The notes: a model not told the origin generated them from the letters alone. 64,000 nucleotides of DNA from Brassica napus (GCF_020379485.1 NC_063446.1:17743525-17807524), one strand, 5' to 3'; counted from the stretch's first letter, positions 34,496-46,512 are shown. Translations and numbers: made by a program.

Positions 34496-35367
34496 GGTTT
34501 TGTTCTATGAGAAACAGTGAAGAAAAGTTAAAAAAAAAACAGTGAAGAAAGCCGACGGGTATGTATGTATGAGTGCTCTACACAGCCATAATTCTCTCTA
34601 GAGCAATAAAATCAAAGCAATCAAGCTTTATTAATAAAAAAAATAAAGCCAGAGCCCAAAATCTTTAAAAGGAAATATAATGTTTCTAGAAATCAATTTT
34701 TCTACGGTTTTAGGTTTAGTGCTTTTAAAACTTTGAAATAAAACTACAACAATAAAATTTAAAGCTAAAGCCACAAAATCTACAGCTTAAATCTTAAAGA
34801 AAAAAATTTAAAGCTACAGCCTCTACCAATCAACCCCATTATGATTAGAAATTGAAATATTTTACATTACAATAGCCTTTAATTTTGGATCTGCGATAGT
34901 AAGACATCTATACTTAGTAAATTAAGGCGGCTAAAATATTTATTTTCCCGCGATAACAAATATAACGTTTTAGATTAACAAACGCTATTAAAAAAACAAA
35001 TGTTGGTATACAATAGAAGAACTGTCATAAACGCTATAATATGATGTTATTAATACTCACATTTCCTGTAGTGAATAGCTCCTGACATACTCCTATACTG
35101 ACCTCAGTTTTACAAATATATGTGTAGGCTAAATCTTGTGAGTATCGATCACTGAACACATAAACTCATCTTAAGCAAGTCTTTGGACCAACATGTAGTT
35201 TTTTTTCTGATTATTTCCCTCTCTCTTCTCTTTTGTATGAATTTTTTTATCTTAATTCCAATGAACAGTGACGCTGATGCAGTCCGTCTTGTTCATCTTC
35301 CTTTTGATTTTTTTATTTGGCAAAGTGTATGCGAATAGTACATACCAATGCAAGACTATGGAAGACA

Positions 35368-35960
35368 TGTTGTCCCGAGCCTGGGTGCAAGTGAAGTGGG
35401 AAGAAGACGTCGTAAGTTGATCAAAGGTCCAACAGAAACATGACCAGAAGATGACCAAGCAAGATAAAAACGACCAAGACTAAAGATCCCATCAAAAGTC
35501 AGGAAAAGAGGCAGGAAACAGAAACCGGAGCAGGTATCAGAACCGTCCCTTGGAGAAAGCCGAATGGATGAAAATGTCCACATGGCCCGATATCTCCCAT
35601 ATCTCCATCTCAAAACCCGAAATCGTCAACGTTTTGAGCCATATGGGCCAACAGGTCAAGTGGCCTCAGAAGATAAAGTGCCAGATTCCTTCCGAAATCC
35701 GAACATGGTGGTGCGACTTCCACAATGACTGTGGGGGGAAAAATACTCCGGTATAAAAAGCCTCCAGGCGTCGGGCAGGACACCGGCATTCATGTTCTTG
35801 CTGGGAGAAGCTCCGGCTAGAACTAGGATTTATACACCAAATTTTGTACTTCCTGCTCAAAACAGTAATAAAGCATCTCTTTTAGCCTCAATTCTTGTTT
35901 ACTACTGCTTATTCATTGTTCGGTAGTACCATAAAAATCCTACACAAAAATACCCTATCA
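35368..35960 (+). mobile_element. LTR of a Tat/Ty3-like element with TATA box and primer site
   Basis: The segment has a TATA box (GGTATAAAAAGCC, about 35,750), a polyadenylation-like AATAAAGC (about 35,868) and ends CCCTATCA, followed by GTTTGGCGCTAG, a common primer-site start in Brassicaceae Ty3 elements. The left boundary is uncertain (TGTTGTCCCGAG at ~35,368 is the best candidate). It abuts the broken end of an Athila gag on the opposite strand. Confidence 0.6.
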
Positions 35961-37902
35961 GTTTGGCGCTAGATTCTTGATCGGCTTGTTCTGAAGCACT
36001 GCGCTGCACTCTTTAGAGACCATCATAACATCGTTGCCTCCTGATTTTTTTCCTGAGACCAGACCCTTCATTAAACTGCGCATAGATGGTATCATTTGGT
36101 TCACATCAATCAGAGGTAACTTGATGTTCAGGTCCTCTAGCATTTTTAGACACTTCATCTCTTCGCGATCCTTTCTGGATTTCTTTGCTGAAACAGGATA
36201 GGGTACCTTTGGTATGTATTCTCGGACATGCAACAGGTTCATCAGGTAAATCTTGAATTAACGGATCTGCCTCAGCAGGCTGTTTCGTTTCGTTTTCAGC
36301 AACTGGAACATCCAACGGTGATTGTTCTGATTCTTTATGCTTTCCCTTTTCTGCCGCTGTGAAGCGTTTGGGGACCGGTTCTGTCAATTGTCTCCCACTT
36401 CTCAACGCGGCTGCATTACACTCCTTAGGATTTGTCTCAGTTTTCCCAGAAAGTGAACCTTGCTGCCTCCTCACGATCTCAGCTGTCTGAGAAATCTGAA
36501 TGGCCATCTGCCTCATGTGGCTGGCGACATTGTCGTACTTGGTGCTCAGATCGTTGAACATGTTATTCATTCTGGTGTTGATGTTTGTAGTGACCTGATT
36601 CAATGCCATGCCTTGAACCTGCTGACCTTGCAGCAACTGTTGCATCATCATGGCTAGGCGTTTCAGCTCATCTTGCGGAGCAGTGGTAATGATCGGAGCA
36701 GTCTGCTGGTTGTTCTATGGTTTTAGGGTCTGGTGTTGGTTCCCTGAGCTGTTGAGTACAAAGGTTTGTCCTAAAAAAATTTGAGGGTAGAATTTCTGAT
36801 AACCCGTGTTATGTGTCTTGTCAGCAGGGTTGTCCGCTCCGTTGTTGTGATTGAACATATGTGGATTTTTCCTCACGTTGGGGTTCGAGTGATAGTTGTT
36901 AAACTGCCATCCTTGCCCATTGACATAGCTGACCTCTTGCTGATCTTCTGCGGGCTTGTCTGTGTCTGATGCAGTGTCTTTGGTGCTTTGTTCTAATGAT
37001 GACTCCTCCATAATGAAAACATGATTCTGATTGATCATAATTAACTGATCCACCTTAGCTGACAGCTCGTCTATCTTTGATGTGTCAACGCTGTTGACCT
37101 TCGTGGAGCAGTCAGCCTCTGGGTTCTTATTAGCTGAGCTGGAAGCCATGTTCTTGATCAGTGCAAAGGCTCCTTCAGTCGTTTGAGTCATGAAATCTCC
37201 ATTACTCGAAGAGTCAAGCTGGTTTCGCTTTTCTAAGATCACTCCATCATAGAACACTCCCAATAGATAGTCGTTATCGAACCTATGGTGGGAGCATTCC
37301 ATGCGGTAGTTGTTGAAACACTCCCATGCATCACAGAAGGGCTCATCATGGATCTGCTTGAACGTGGAGATTTTGTTCCTCAAGGCTGGAGTTTTTTCCT
37401 TCTTGTAGAAGTTGCTCAGAAAAGCTGATCGAACCTGCTCCCATGTTGTTAGAGAGTCGGTTGGAAGAGAGTCTAACCATCTGGCGGCTTTCCCATCAAG
37501 AGAGAGTGGGAACAGTGTGCACTTGATGTAGTCTGGTGACACACCGTTCGCTCGAGTAAATCCGCAAACTCTCTCAAAGTTCTCGATGTGATCCATCGGT
37601 ATTTCCGCTGGGAGACCATTGAACATCTTCCTCCGCACCAGGTTGATGAAAGCGGGTTTGATCTCAAAGTCATGTCTCTGAAATGGAGGAGGGTTGATGG
37701 CAGAGCAAGTAGCAGGAAAATTACGAGGAAGATTCCTCTCTCCTACCAGAACACCTTGCTGTTGTTGTTGTTGTGCGGCGTGTTTGGTTGCTTGCTGAGC
37801 GGCTTGTTCCCGCGCTTGCATGGTTTGAAGCATCTGCAGCATCTGCTGCTGCATGAGTGCCATAGCCGCAGCGAGATCGTCTTGGTTGTCGTGATCACCC
37901 AT
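35958..37902 (-). pseudogene. Athila-type gag with the start of protease, degenerate
   Basis: From ATG 37,902 the frame encodes a Gln-rich N-terminus, then a retrotrans_gag domain: NPPPFQRHDFEIKPAFINLV, CTLFPLSLDGKAARWLDSLP, LTTWEQVRSAFLSNFY, CWECFNNYR-like DAWECFNNYRMECSHHRF. A TAG stop at 36,715-36,717 interrupts it, after which the same frame continues (MALNQVTTNINTRMNNMF, NAAALRSGRQL) to ~36,240. A frameshift then leads into the protease-proximal segment REYIPKVPYPV ... KMLEDLNIKLPLIDVNQMIP. Sequence stops at the LTR boundary near 35,960, so pol is gone. It is a typical Athila (Ty3) gag. Confidence 0.85.
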
Positions 37903-38112
37903 TGTGGTGTTAGTTGGCCTTGGTTGTTGTCTGTTTATTCGTTCTAATCTTGAGTTCCTGATTTGAAAGCATGATTAGGTCTCTTTCTGTGTTTCTCCGA
38001 GTATGTCTACTGGTCATGCACCTGGATCATTAGCTGCAACAAAAAAGGATAAGCAAGTTAGAGGTCTTAGACTTAATGTATAATCCGTAAAATAGAGGTA
38101 AAAAGCTGATCC

Positions 38113-39290
38113 TTGTCGCAACGACACCAAAACTTGATACACTAAAAATGAACCTTGCTACTGTCAAGTTAACAGTGTTGTTGTAATATGTTTAGATTCA
38201 ATTTCAGAGGACCAGTTTACACTTTATCTTATTGGTTCAACGCTAAGCTAAAACAAGATTGAGGTTTGAGTTATGGTTTCGTGAGAAACAAGTAACAAGA
38301 CTAAATTAAAAATGTAAATTTAACAAGAAGCCAGCCTAGGGTCATTTCATCTGGTGTCAATACTGAGCCAAACAATTATTCAAGCACGATTAAGCACTAT
38401 CTAGAACTTGGATCACTTAGGTGGAACAACCCTTTGTCGTGGAACTGCACCCTATGCCTCTTGATCTTGATACCTAAGCTCTCGCTTAGAACAAGATGCG
38501 ATGGCAAGCATTAGAGATCAATAAGTTCACTAAACACCCTAATATCTACTTTCGCTGGTTAGGGTTGCTAAGCTCATTCATACAATGTTATGTCATCTTC
38601 TACGCAGTTAGCAAGTTGATTTGACCTAGGTTCAAAAATTAAATGGTCAGATTAATGCAAGCAGTAAGAGTTGGTATAAATGAAGACAACATAATGAATT
38701 GCTTATTTATGTTTAGCTCATGTGATTAACACCCTAGAACCCTAGATAAGCTATGCGACTACTCAGACATCACACAAGATACCAAAGACATGATTTCTGA
38801 ATAATACTGCATATAAATCGAAATAGAAACAATAGGGTTCAGGATGATCTTCTCTAGATGAGAGATGGAGCCGTCTCCCTTACAAGTTGCAAAATTTCCA
38901 AAAACAAGTCTAGGTTTCTTGTAAAAACTAGCGTAAGTCATAAAATAAATGATAGAGACGCTTTTATTTGTAGGTGCCATAAGGTTAGAGAAGAAGTGAG
39001 GCGGCTACGACAAACTCCCGAAATAAGTTGGATGTTTCCTTAAATGTCGGGAACAATCGCTCGGACTGTTCTTTGAGAGGAACAATTGTCAAACTGCTTC
39101 GACTTGCTGTTCCGCAGGAAATCCTCTAAATATGGCATCTTTTCTTCATGCACCCATCTTCGACTATGCATCCTACTCCAGACCTGAAAGGACTAAAAAA
39201 AGACTAGACAGACTCGATAAAGGATTGAAAAAACTTTGAAAACATATATACAATGATGTCAAAAACAACATAAATCAAATAGCATTGTAG
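38113..39290 (-). mobile_element. Athila-like 5' LTR and primer site
   Basis: Plus-strand TGATACACTAAAA at 38,135 marks the inner LTR edge; adjacent minus-strand TTTTGGTGTCGTTGC is a degenerate tRNA-Asp primer site, correctly placed ~210 bp before gag. Text such as CTCTCGCTTAGAACAAG and GGTTGCTAAGCTC fills the LTR. The outer edge is not sharp; a LINE 3' end begins after ~39,290. Confidence 0.6.
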
Positions 39291-39376
39291 AATTGGAACT
39301 AGACATGGATTTTTATCTCTGGATAATCTGGAAGGCTTAGAATGATAAACTCTTTAGGAGGATTGACAGAAATCGT

Positions 39377-39984
39377 TTGGAGCTAGTCCGACATGCAGAA
39401 AGTGAATGTCAAGCCTGGTTTAATGCAAATGAAATGCTCATTCCTGCTCCACAAGAGCTTAGGAGCGAGGAACTCCAGGTCATCAGCCTGGATAATATAT
39501 GCACGGTGGATGGTTCATGGACTTCCACAGCACAGTTCAGTGGTTGTGGCTGGTTTTGGAAGAATAGTTTTGGAAAGATTCAGCTCATAGGAACGCGAAA
39601 CTTAAGGGCGAGAGACTGCTTTACATTCGGAAGTAGAAGCACTGCGATGGACAATGGAAAGCATGCTACAACATTCTTCATGTCAGCGCTTTAACATATT
39701 GCAAGAATTTGATCGCGATGTTGAAGGAGTCAAAGCTTGGCCAAGTTTTGCAACAAAACATGAGGTTATTAAGACACTACATATATGTTTCCAGACTTCG
39801 AAATATCTCATATCCCAAAGGCTGAGAGTGGAATTTCAGATTCTTAGACTAAGATTGCGAGATCTTTTCATAGAGAGTTGTTATATTGATTGTTCTATTC
39901 TGGTCTGGTTATCTAGACCACAGATCACTTCATGTTTGATTAGTAGAATAGCCCCGTTTTTGTAAAAAAATAAAATAATAAAAA
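39377..39984 (+). mobile_element. 5'-truncated LINE, ORF2 RNase H-like end and poly-A
   Basis: In plus orientation 39,377-39,620 encodes NICTVDGSWTS, FSGCGWFWKNSFGKIQLIGT and RNLRAR, the RVT_3 (RNase H-like) end of plant L1 ORF2. A 1-bp loss near 39,620 shifts the frame; the continuation reads SEVEALRWTMESMLQHSSCQ and KAWPSFATK. The typical LINE tail LVWLSRPQITSCL is followed by a 3' UTR and A-rich end at ~39,984. The rest of ORF2 and all of ORF1 are missing, as expected for 5'-truncated retroposition. Confidence 0.8.
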
Positions 39985-40222
39985 CTATGATTATGCATGT
40001 ATTTGTGCATGTCTAGTTGTGCTTGACTGACGGCATCACACTTTTTGCACGTCTCACCGTTACACTTGGCGCCCTTTAATTCAGAAACTGGCTTATCGTG
40101 GCCGTAGGAAAAAAAAAGACTAATCAGGTGTACCCAATTTCACACCAATCTGATCTCCCACATCAAACGGGACAATCACAATCACGAAGCAGAAAGTTTC
40201 AAAGAGGCGTACCATCTCTCCA

Positions 40223-40230
40223 TATAAATA
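40223..40230 (+). promoter_or_regulatory. TATA box of the HHP gene
   Basis: TATAAATA lies about 100 bp upstream of the ATG at 40,326, with a CT-rich leader between. Position and match are good. Confidence 0.55.
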
Positions 40231-40325
40231 GGAAATAAAGGACCATCGAACATCAGAGTTTTTTCGATTCTTCAGAGAAAGAGACGGGCCTAGATTCGCC
40301 GCACGTAGAATCTCGCCAGGAGCTG

Positions 40326-42369
40326 ATGAAGGGACGAAGAGCGGCGAGAAAATCTTCTGCTATGGTGACGGTTATCGATGCGAAACGATTCCAGACGAGA
40401 ATGGTTCGGAGGTTGATGAAGTTCGAGGAGTTGCCTGGTTATTTACAGGATAACGAGTTTATACACGACCATTATCGATGCCAATGGTCTCTCAGAGATA
40501 CCTTCCTCAGCACCTTCTCTTGGCATAACGAGACTCTCAACATCTGGACGTACGTTCAAAATCTCTGCGTGGTTTAGTGATTTCTTTTTGAAAGTTTTCT
40601 TGGTAAAAACATTAGTTTAATAAGGACAGATGTTTCCGGCGGAATTCGAACGAGCGACCTTGGTTTTCTAAATTAGAATTGATTTTTGGGTTTGTGATGT
40701 TGAAAACTTGGCAGGCACTTGATCGGATTTGTGTTATTTCTGTGGATGATGGTGGTGAGTTCATTAGAGACGACGGAGCTCGGCCTCGCTGGACTCTTCA
40801 ACCGAATGTCCGGGTAAGAACTGCCGAGGTCAAATTCGGCATTTCTGCTATTGTTTTTGTTTTTAATTTTAATCTAAAATTAAACCGGCTTTTTTGGGCG
40901 ATAGAGCGTGGATGATTAGCCTCTCAAGCAATCAGAGTCTGCTTCATCACGTAAGATTTTTGTTTCTTTGTTATTTTTTTATTTCGCTGACTTATCTTAT
41001 CTTCTGTGACACTAAGAATAGTAAAATGGCTACACATACATTACAACTTAGACATGTATCTTTGGCATTTCTGTAGTGTAGTGGTCAATTGCCCCACCAT
41101 GTGTTGTTTTCGATATGTTTATTTGGATCTTTCTTCTGTTTCTGCCCACCAACCTTTTTCGAAAATCTCATTACCTTTCGTGGAAAAAGAAAACAAAGTG
41201 ACAAGAAAACAATTCAAATTATCTTCAAGTGTTCGGTTCATGTATAAAATTCTTCCTGGAATAGTTTTTATCTTTAAAATAATTTCAGTTATTTCTATCA
41301 ATAAATAAGCTGTTACAAGTTTCAAATAATGGATGGAGGTAACAAGTTTTGAATTGGTGTAATGATTAATACTTTTAGATTATGTGGTAAAAAATGGAGT
41401 TCTTTGTGGAAAGATTTACTCTCGGTACGAGCATAACAAAGACCCAAAATCTATAATCATTTTCTCAAAAAATGTTAGAAGCAAAAATGAACATTTTAAG
41501 ATAGATGGGGATTTATTTGTACTAAAATTATTCAAACAACACTTTGTATTTAATTGGACAGTTTTATGTTTTTTAGTCATTCTCTAAGAAACCGACCGCT
41601 CCTTTTATTTTACACATATGACTAAATTTTTAAAGATTCTCTTTTGTTCAATAATTTTTTTAAAGGTTCTCTTCTCTCGCAGGATTTGAACATGACACAG
41701 CATATGTCACTGCTAAACTCTCAAGCAGAAGTGAACCATCACAACCACCACCAAGAAGTTGTTCCGAAATGGCCATGGCTTGTGTACTTAGCCGGAGCCA
41801 TGGGTTGCTTGATCTGTAGCTCTGTTTCGCACCTCTTCGCTTGCCACTCAAAACGTTTCAACCTATTCTTCTGGCGTTTAGACTACGCAGGAATCTCTCT
41901 CATGATTGTCTCCTCTTTCTTTGCGCCTATCTACTACGCATTCTCTTGCCACACTAACTTCCGTTTCCTCTACCTCTCCTCAATCTCAATCCTAGGCCTC
42001 CTCGCCATCATCACTCTCCTCTCGCCAGCTCTCTCAACACCACGTTTCAGACCATTCAGGGCAGCCCTTTTCCTTGCAATGGGATTCTCTAGTGTGGTGC
42101 CAGCTTCACATGTGCTTTTCCTTTACTGGGGTCACCCTAATGTCCTCTTCGCCCTCTCTTGCGAGCTTGCCACTGGTATCTCATATGCTGCGGGAGCAGT
42201 GTTTTACGTTAGTCGTGTGCCTGAGAGATTGAAGCCTGGAGCGTTTGACATTGCAGGACATAGCCATCAAATATTCCATGTGTTTGTAGTTTTGGGAGCC
42301 CTTGTTCATTGTGTTGCCACTCTTCTCATTGTGGATTTTCGACGAGCGTCTCTTTCTTGTGGGTTTTAG
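40326..42369 (+). CDS. Heptahelical transmembrane protein, HHP4/HHP5-like (PAQR family)
   Basis: Four exons, 40,326-40,549, 40,715-40,813, 40,905-40,950 and 41,683-42,369, join in phase through GT-AG introns to give 351 residues. The N-terminal cytosolic part carries the signature [19 protein letters not shown] and [17 protein letters not shown], followed by hydrophobic segments consistent with seven membrane passes (for example [32 protein letters not shown]). The C-terminal PAQR motif [19 protein letters not shown] is intact, with His residues expected to bind zinc. Plant HHPs are linked to hormone, sugar and cold responses. From memory it is nearest to Arabidopsis HHP4/HHP5; the paralogue is not settled. 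The Harbinger element begins only ~110 bp after the stop codon. Confidence 0.92.
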
Positions 42370-43048
42370 CCAGAGAGTAAGCATTAATTTGTGATCTTTT
42401 CAATTTATTTTATGATCTATGATTCTACATTGTGCTCTTAGAGATAGAAACAAGCGCAACTGCGATTGCAAGATCTATAAGACCATCCGCAACGGTCGAA
42501 ATGGCCATTATCTTAGCGTGAATTCTTAGGCAAAACCTAAAATAATAATCGTAATATTTTTACTTTAGGTAAGAAAGAGTCCTTAGGGAAGGAGGTTTAA
42601 GGATTAATCCTTAAGTGCGTGGCATCACGTGATAGGCTAGCGGAAGGGGTGTGTTCCGCGTGGGGGAAAACGAATCATTTGGTTTGTCGATCACGAAAAA
42701 AAAAGAGCTCTCGCGATATCAAAGACGATTTGGCGACTGGAGAAGGGTGAAGGTAAATCGGAGCTTTCACGTTTTTTTTTTTGCATTTGGAGTTGTTGCA
42801 TGTTGATTCATCTGGTATTAGGGTTCTATCGAGGGGTTTTAATCGATTTCGGTTCTCAAATCGAGTTGGGGATTTTTTCGAATTAGGGTTTTCGTCTGGA
42901 TTTGTTCATCGCGCATCGGTTATTTGTTGTTTTCGTCGTTATTAAGGGTCGGGATAGAGTTATTAAGGAGTGGATTGAGTTCTTTATCGATTTAAGTCTT
43001 GGGTATAGGTTTCTAAATCGATAAGTTTTTGTTGTTGCAGGTGTTGAA

Positions 43049-43594
43049 ATGGAGGAAGAATTAAGAGATATGAAAGCCCGGAAAGATTACTACAACATGC
43101 TTCATGCCGTTTCAGATGCGCAACAAGGTATTCCTCAATTCTGCCCCTGTGGAGCACTGACGAAGGAAGTCGTTGATGAAGACGACACATATGACTACCT
43201 CTCTGGGAAGAGATACTTCATCTGCTGTGAGTTCGAGGTATTAAGTTTTCTCTCTTACTATATTTCTTCTTCTTTGAAATGAATGTGCAGTTTGATAATG
43301 GTAATTATGTTTTGGCAGAATGACGGGATGCATTTCAGGCAACCATGGGTTACAGGTATGCAACAAGAGGTTGAGAGGTTCAAAAAAGTATTCAACGAGC
43401 AGGAAAAGCTGAAGAGAGAATGCGAGGCGCTTAAGGTGAGTGGAAATATAAATTGTAACATGTTTGTGCTGGTTTGTAACGAAACCTGTGTAACAAAAAG
43501 ATTGGTTTGTCTGATATATGTTCAGGAGCAGGTGAAGATGCTGCATTTGCGTCTGAATGAACTTGAGAGCAGCCATTCGGAGGTTAGTGTGTAA
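43049..43594 (+). CDS. GRF-like zinc-finger coiled-coil protein of the Harbinger element
   Basis: Three exons (43,049-43,237, 43,319-43,435, 43,526-43,594) join in phase to 124 residues. Residues ~30-75 carry a compact zinc-finger-like motif: FCPCGALTKEVV, then GKRYFICCEF and NDGMHFRQPW. This resembles plant GRF-type zinc fingers (CxCG...F..C..F....C/H..W). The C-terminus is a heptad-like coiled coil (EVERFKKVFNEQEKLKREC, LHLRLNELE). A 5' UTR intron acceptor (TTGTTGCAG) ends 8 bp upstream of the ATG. It sits inside the transposon termini, first of three co-directional genes. DNA or protein binding is plausible but inferred. All splice sites are canonical and the reading frame is intact. Confidence 0.7.
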
Positions 43595-43958
43595 ACCTAT
43601 TTGCGTAACTTTAGCTAGATAGTTTAGCTAGATAGTTTTTAAAACTCTAGGTAGATAGTTTTTAAAACTTTATAGTTGAACTTTATAGTTGAAACTTTAT
43701 AGTTCAACTTTATAGTTCAAACTAGTATAACTTTTTGTTGTGATTTCTAAAGTGATTTGATATGTTATAAATGAAAAGTAAACCCGTCTTTAATTGCGTC
43801 TAACTGCTTATTTTTAATGGTGATAACACCATTTAAGTGTCTTTAGCTGTAATGAGAAGACAGTTTCCTACTAGAAGTTAATTCATTTTCGTAAATAATC
43901 CCCTATTTAGAGCCACTCCCTTTGCTTAGAGTCCAGTAAAACATAGTATTCTTCCTAA

Positions 43959-44750
43959 ATGGTAAACTCCTCCACAAGTTTTATTAACCTTTTAGCGAGC
44001 CAAGGGGTTATTGACCTTGACTCATCGGAACCTCCGTGCGTTAGCAGTCAAGGGGTAGCCAGCCAATGTTCCGATGAGGCTACGGTAAAAGAGAAGAGAA
44101 AATGGTCACCAAAGGAGGATATAATCCTCATTGGTGCTTGGCTCAACACGAGCAAAGACCCAATAGTTAGTAACGAACAGAAAGGCCTTGCGTTTTGGAA
44201 GAGGATAGTAGAGAACTACAACTCCAGTCCTTTACTGGTTGGTACAATCCCCCGCGAACTTGGGCAAGTCAAGAAACGATGGGCCAGGATCAACGATTTG
44301 GTGTGTAAGTTTTCTGGTAGCTACGAGATGGCACTGAGGGAGCAGAGAAGCGGGCAAAATGACAACGATGTGATGAAGGCTGCATTGGAGATCTTCTTCA
44401 ATGACAAGGGCTTTAAGTTCAACTTGGAACATGCCTGGAGAGAGCTTAGGCATGATGTCAAATGGTGCTCCACCTTTCTCGGGAAGGACAGTGGGAAAGA
44501 CAAGCGCAAAACAGGTGCTTCTGATGCGGGAGGGTCAGTGACAGAGCCACAAGAGAGACCCATAGGAGTGAAGGCAGCTAAGGCTGCTGGTAAGAGGAAG
44601 AAAATAGGAAAAGAAGAAGAATTAGGACAACTTAAAGATTTGATGGAGACCAAAAGGCAAATCTCAAATCAGAGTTTGCTTGCTAAAACCGACCCACTTA
44701 CTGAGATGGAATTAGCTCTGAAAATGAAATTAATGTCTGAGATGTTGTGA
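43959..44750 (+). CDS. Myb-like/NAM-associated protein of the Harbinger element
   Basis: A single exon of 263 residues. Residues ~45-125 form a Myb/SANT-like trihelix: KRKWSPKEDIILIGAWLNTS, KGLAFWKRIVENYN, RELGQVKKRWARINDLVCKF. Residues ~125-165 (AALEIFFNDKGFKFNLEHAW) and the basic C-terminal half match the NAM-associated C-terminal domain common in plant Harbinger ORF1 proteins; the last ~40 residues are helical. In active PIF/Harbinger systems the Myb-like protein acts with the transposase in nuclear import and DNA binding. The frame is intact. Confidence 0.8.
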   Translation: MVNSSTSFINLLASQGVIDLDSSEPPCVSSQGVASQCSDEATVKEKRKWSPKEDIILIGAWLNTSKDPIVSNEQKGLAFWKRIVENYNSSPLLVGTIPRELGQVKKRWARINDLVCKFSGSYEMALREQRSGQNDNDVMKAALEIFFNDKGFKFNLEHAWRELRHDVKWCSTFLGKDSGKDKRKTGASDAGGSVTEPQERPIGVKAAKAAGKRKKIGKEEELGQLKDLMETKRQISNQSLLAKTDPLTEMELALKMKLMSEML

Positions 44751-45503
44751 TGGTTTGTTAACGCTTACTTACTGTTGTTTACTTGTCTTTTTACTCATTC
44801 TTACGAATCTCATTTTACGTGTTTCAGGTGAAGAAGAAGCAAATGTGAGCCAAGTCACGGGTTGTCTGGAAAGCTGCTGTGTGTTTTGTTTGTTTCTGCG
44901 ACTGTTTTCATGTGAACCAAGTCACGGGTTGTCTGTAACCCTTGGCTTTATAACTCTGTTGTTTCGGCTTTGTAACTCTACTACTCTTCTTCTCAAAAAA
45001 CTTGTATCTCTCTGCTTTCAGTTTGTTATCTTTGCATCGGAATCTCTACTATTGTAAGCTCTCTGTTTCTTGAACTAGAAGTTGTTGTCGGTTTAAAACC
45101 ATAGCTCTCTGCTATTCTTCTATCTCGTGTTTCTTATAGCTCTCTGGTCTTTCGGTTTATCTTTTAAAGAACTAGATAATCACTTGATCGTTTTCTTATA
45201 GCATCACTTGTTTTTTTTTAAAGAACTTGGTCATCACTTTAATGAACTTGATCGCAGACGTAATATATATAGTTTTTTTAAAGAGATTAGAAAAGCACTT
45301 GTCTTTTTTGTAAGTGGTTGAAGAGATGATCGCAGACGTAATATATATAGTTTTATGGATTGTTTCATAGCACTTCACAAATAATCGTAATATATATAGT
45401 TTTATGGATTGTTTCATTAATTGGCACTATATTTTTTAACCATGCCACTATATTTTTTATAATTGTTTCATTACTTGTTGTTTTATTTAAAGGATTACCA
45501 AAT

Positions 45504-46512
45504 ATGGAAGATGAAGTCGATCGCAGATTGAATGCGGCTTTGGATGAAGCTGTCGATGAATATTTTGAAGATACATACAACAACATTGCGAACAACCAAA
45601 CAAAGGAACAGAGCAAACGTGCATATGTCGAACACAACCGCGAAGAGGGCCATACCCGACTATGGAATGACTACTTTAGTGAAAATCCGACATTTCCCCC
45701 TAATTTATTCAGACGGCGTTTCCGCATGAACAAGGCAGTTTTCATGCGTATAGTCGATCGCCTCTCGGAAAATTTTCCATTCTTTCAACAAAGAAGAGAT
45801 GCAACAGGGAGGTTAGGTCTATCTCCACTACAAAAGTGTACTGCGGCAATTCGCATGCTTGCTTATGGCTGTGCTGCTGACGCCGTTGACGAATATCTCC
45901 GACTAGGAGAAAGCACAGCACTTTCATGTTTAAGCAATTTCACAGAAGCCGTAATATTTTTATTTGGAGATGAGTATCTACGAAGGCCCACTCCAGAGGA
46001 TCTCCAACGACTACTCGATATTGGAGAGATTCGCGGCTTTCCTGGAATGGTAGGAAGCATCGACTGTATGCATTGGGAGTGGAAAAATTGCCCAACCGCC
46101 TGGAAAGGACAGTACACACGTGGGTCAGGAAAGCCAACAATTGTCTTGGAGGCCGTAGCTTCACAAGATCTTTGGATATGGCATGCTTTTTTTGGTCCTC
46201 CAGGTACATTAAACGATATTAACGTTCTCGATCGGTCTCCTGTTTTTGATGATATTTTACAAGGTCGAGCTCCAAGTGTACAATATGTGGTCAACGGACA
46301 CCAGTACGATTTGGCGTACTACCTCACAGATGGCATATATCCAAAATGGTCAACATTTATCCAATATATATCAAACCCTCAAGCGCCTGAAGCAGAGTTA
46401 TTTGCAAAAGTTCAGGAATCAACCAGAAAAGATGTGGAGCGTGTCTTTGGAGTATTGCAAGCTCGATTTGCAATAGTGAAAAATCCGCCTATTTTGTGGG
46501 ATAAGACACAAA
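45504..46512 (+). pseudogene. PIF/Harbinger transposase, 5' part (interrupted)
   Basis: From the ATG at 45,504 the frame encodes a helix-turn-helix-like N-terminal region (NLFRRRFRMNKAVFMRIVDR, LGLSPLQKCTAAIRMLAYG) and the DDE_Tnp_4 domain. Catalytic acidic residues lie in GSIDCMHWEWKN (first D), LNDINVLDRS (second D) and RKDVERVFGVLQ (E), so the triad is intact. The CACTA element is inserted at 46,512/46,513 within codon 337, downstream of the triad. The last ~90 codons resume at 54,498 in the matching phase. The transposase acts as a cut-and-paste enzyme recognising the Harbinger termini. The interrupted gene would end shortly after the junction within the CACTA sequence. Confidence 0.88.

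Larger units (their letters stand above)
26930..35073. mobile_element. CACTA-type element carrying host gene fragments, TSD AAT
   Basis: The left terminus CACTACAGGAAAT is the exact inverse of the right terminus ATTTCCTGTAGTG; over ~25 bp the ends differ at two positions. AAT flanks both sides (26,927-26,929 and 35,074-35,076), the 3-bp duplication of CACTA elements. Near both ends the word TATAGCG/CGCTATA recurs. No TNP2-type or TNPA-type transposase is visible, so it is non-autonomous. Inside are a PPR fragment, MAP65-like exons, a CT microsatellite, a GC-rich block and two solo LTRs. It interrupts a fragment of the TCGATCGA retrotransposon, so it is younger than that. Confidence 0.88.

Noticed and set aside
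40621..40670. tRNA or SINE B-box (GAATTCGAACGAGCGACC) in HHP intron 1
   Set aside because: Only a B-box-like word is visible; no matching A-box, cloverleaf or poly-A tail was found.
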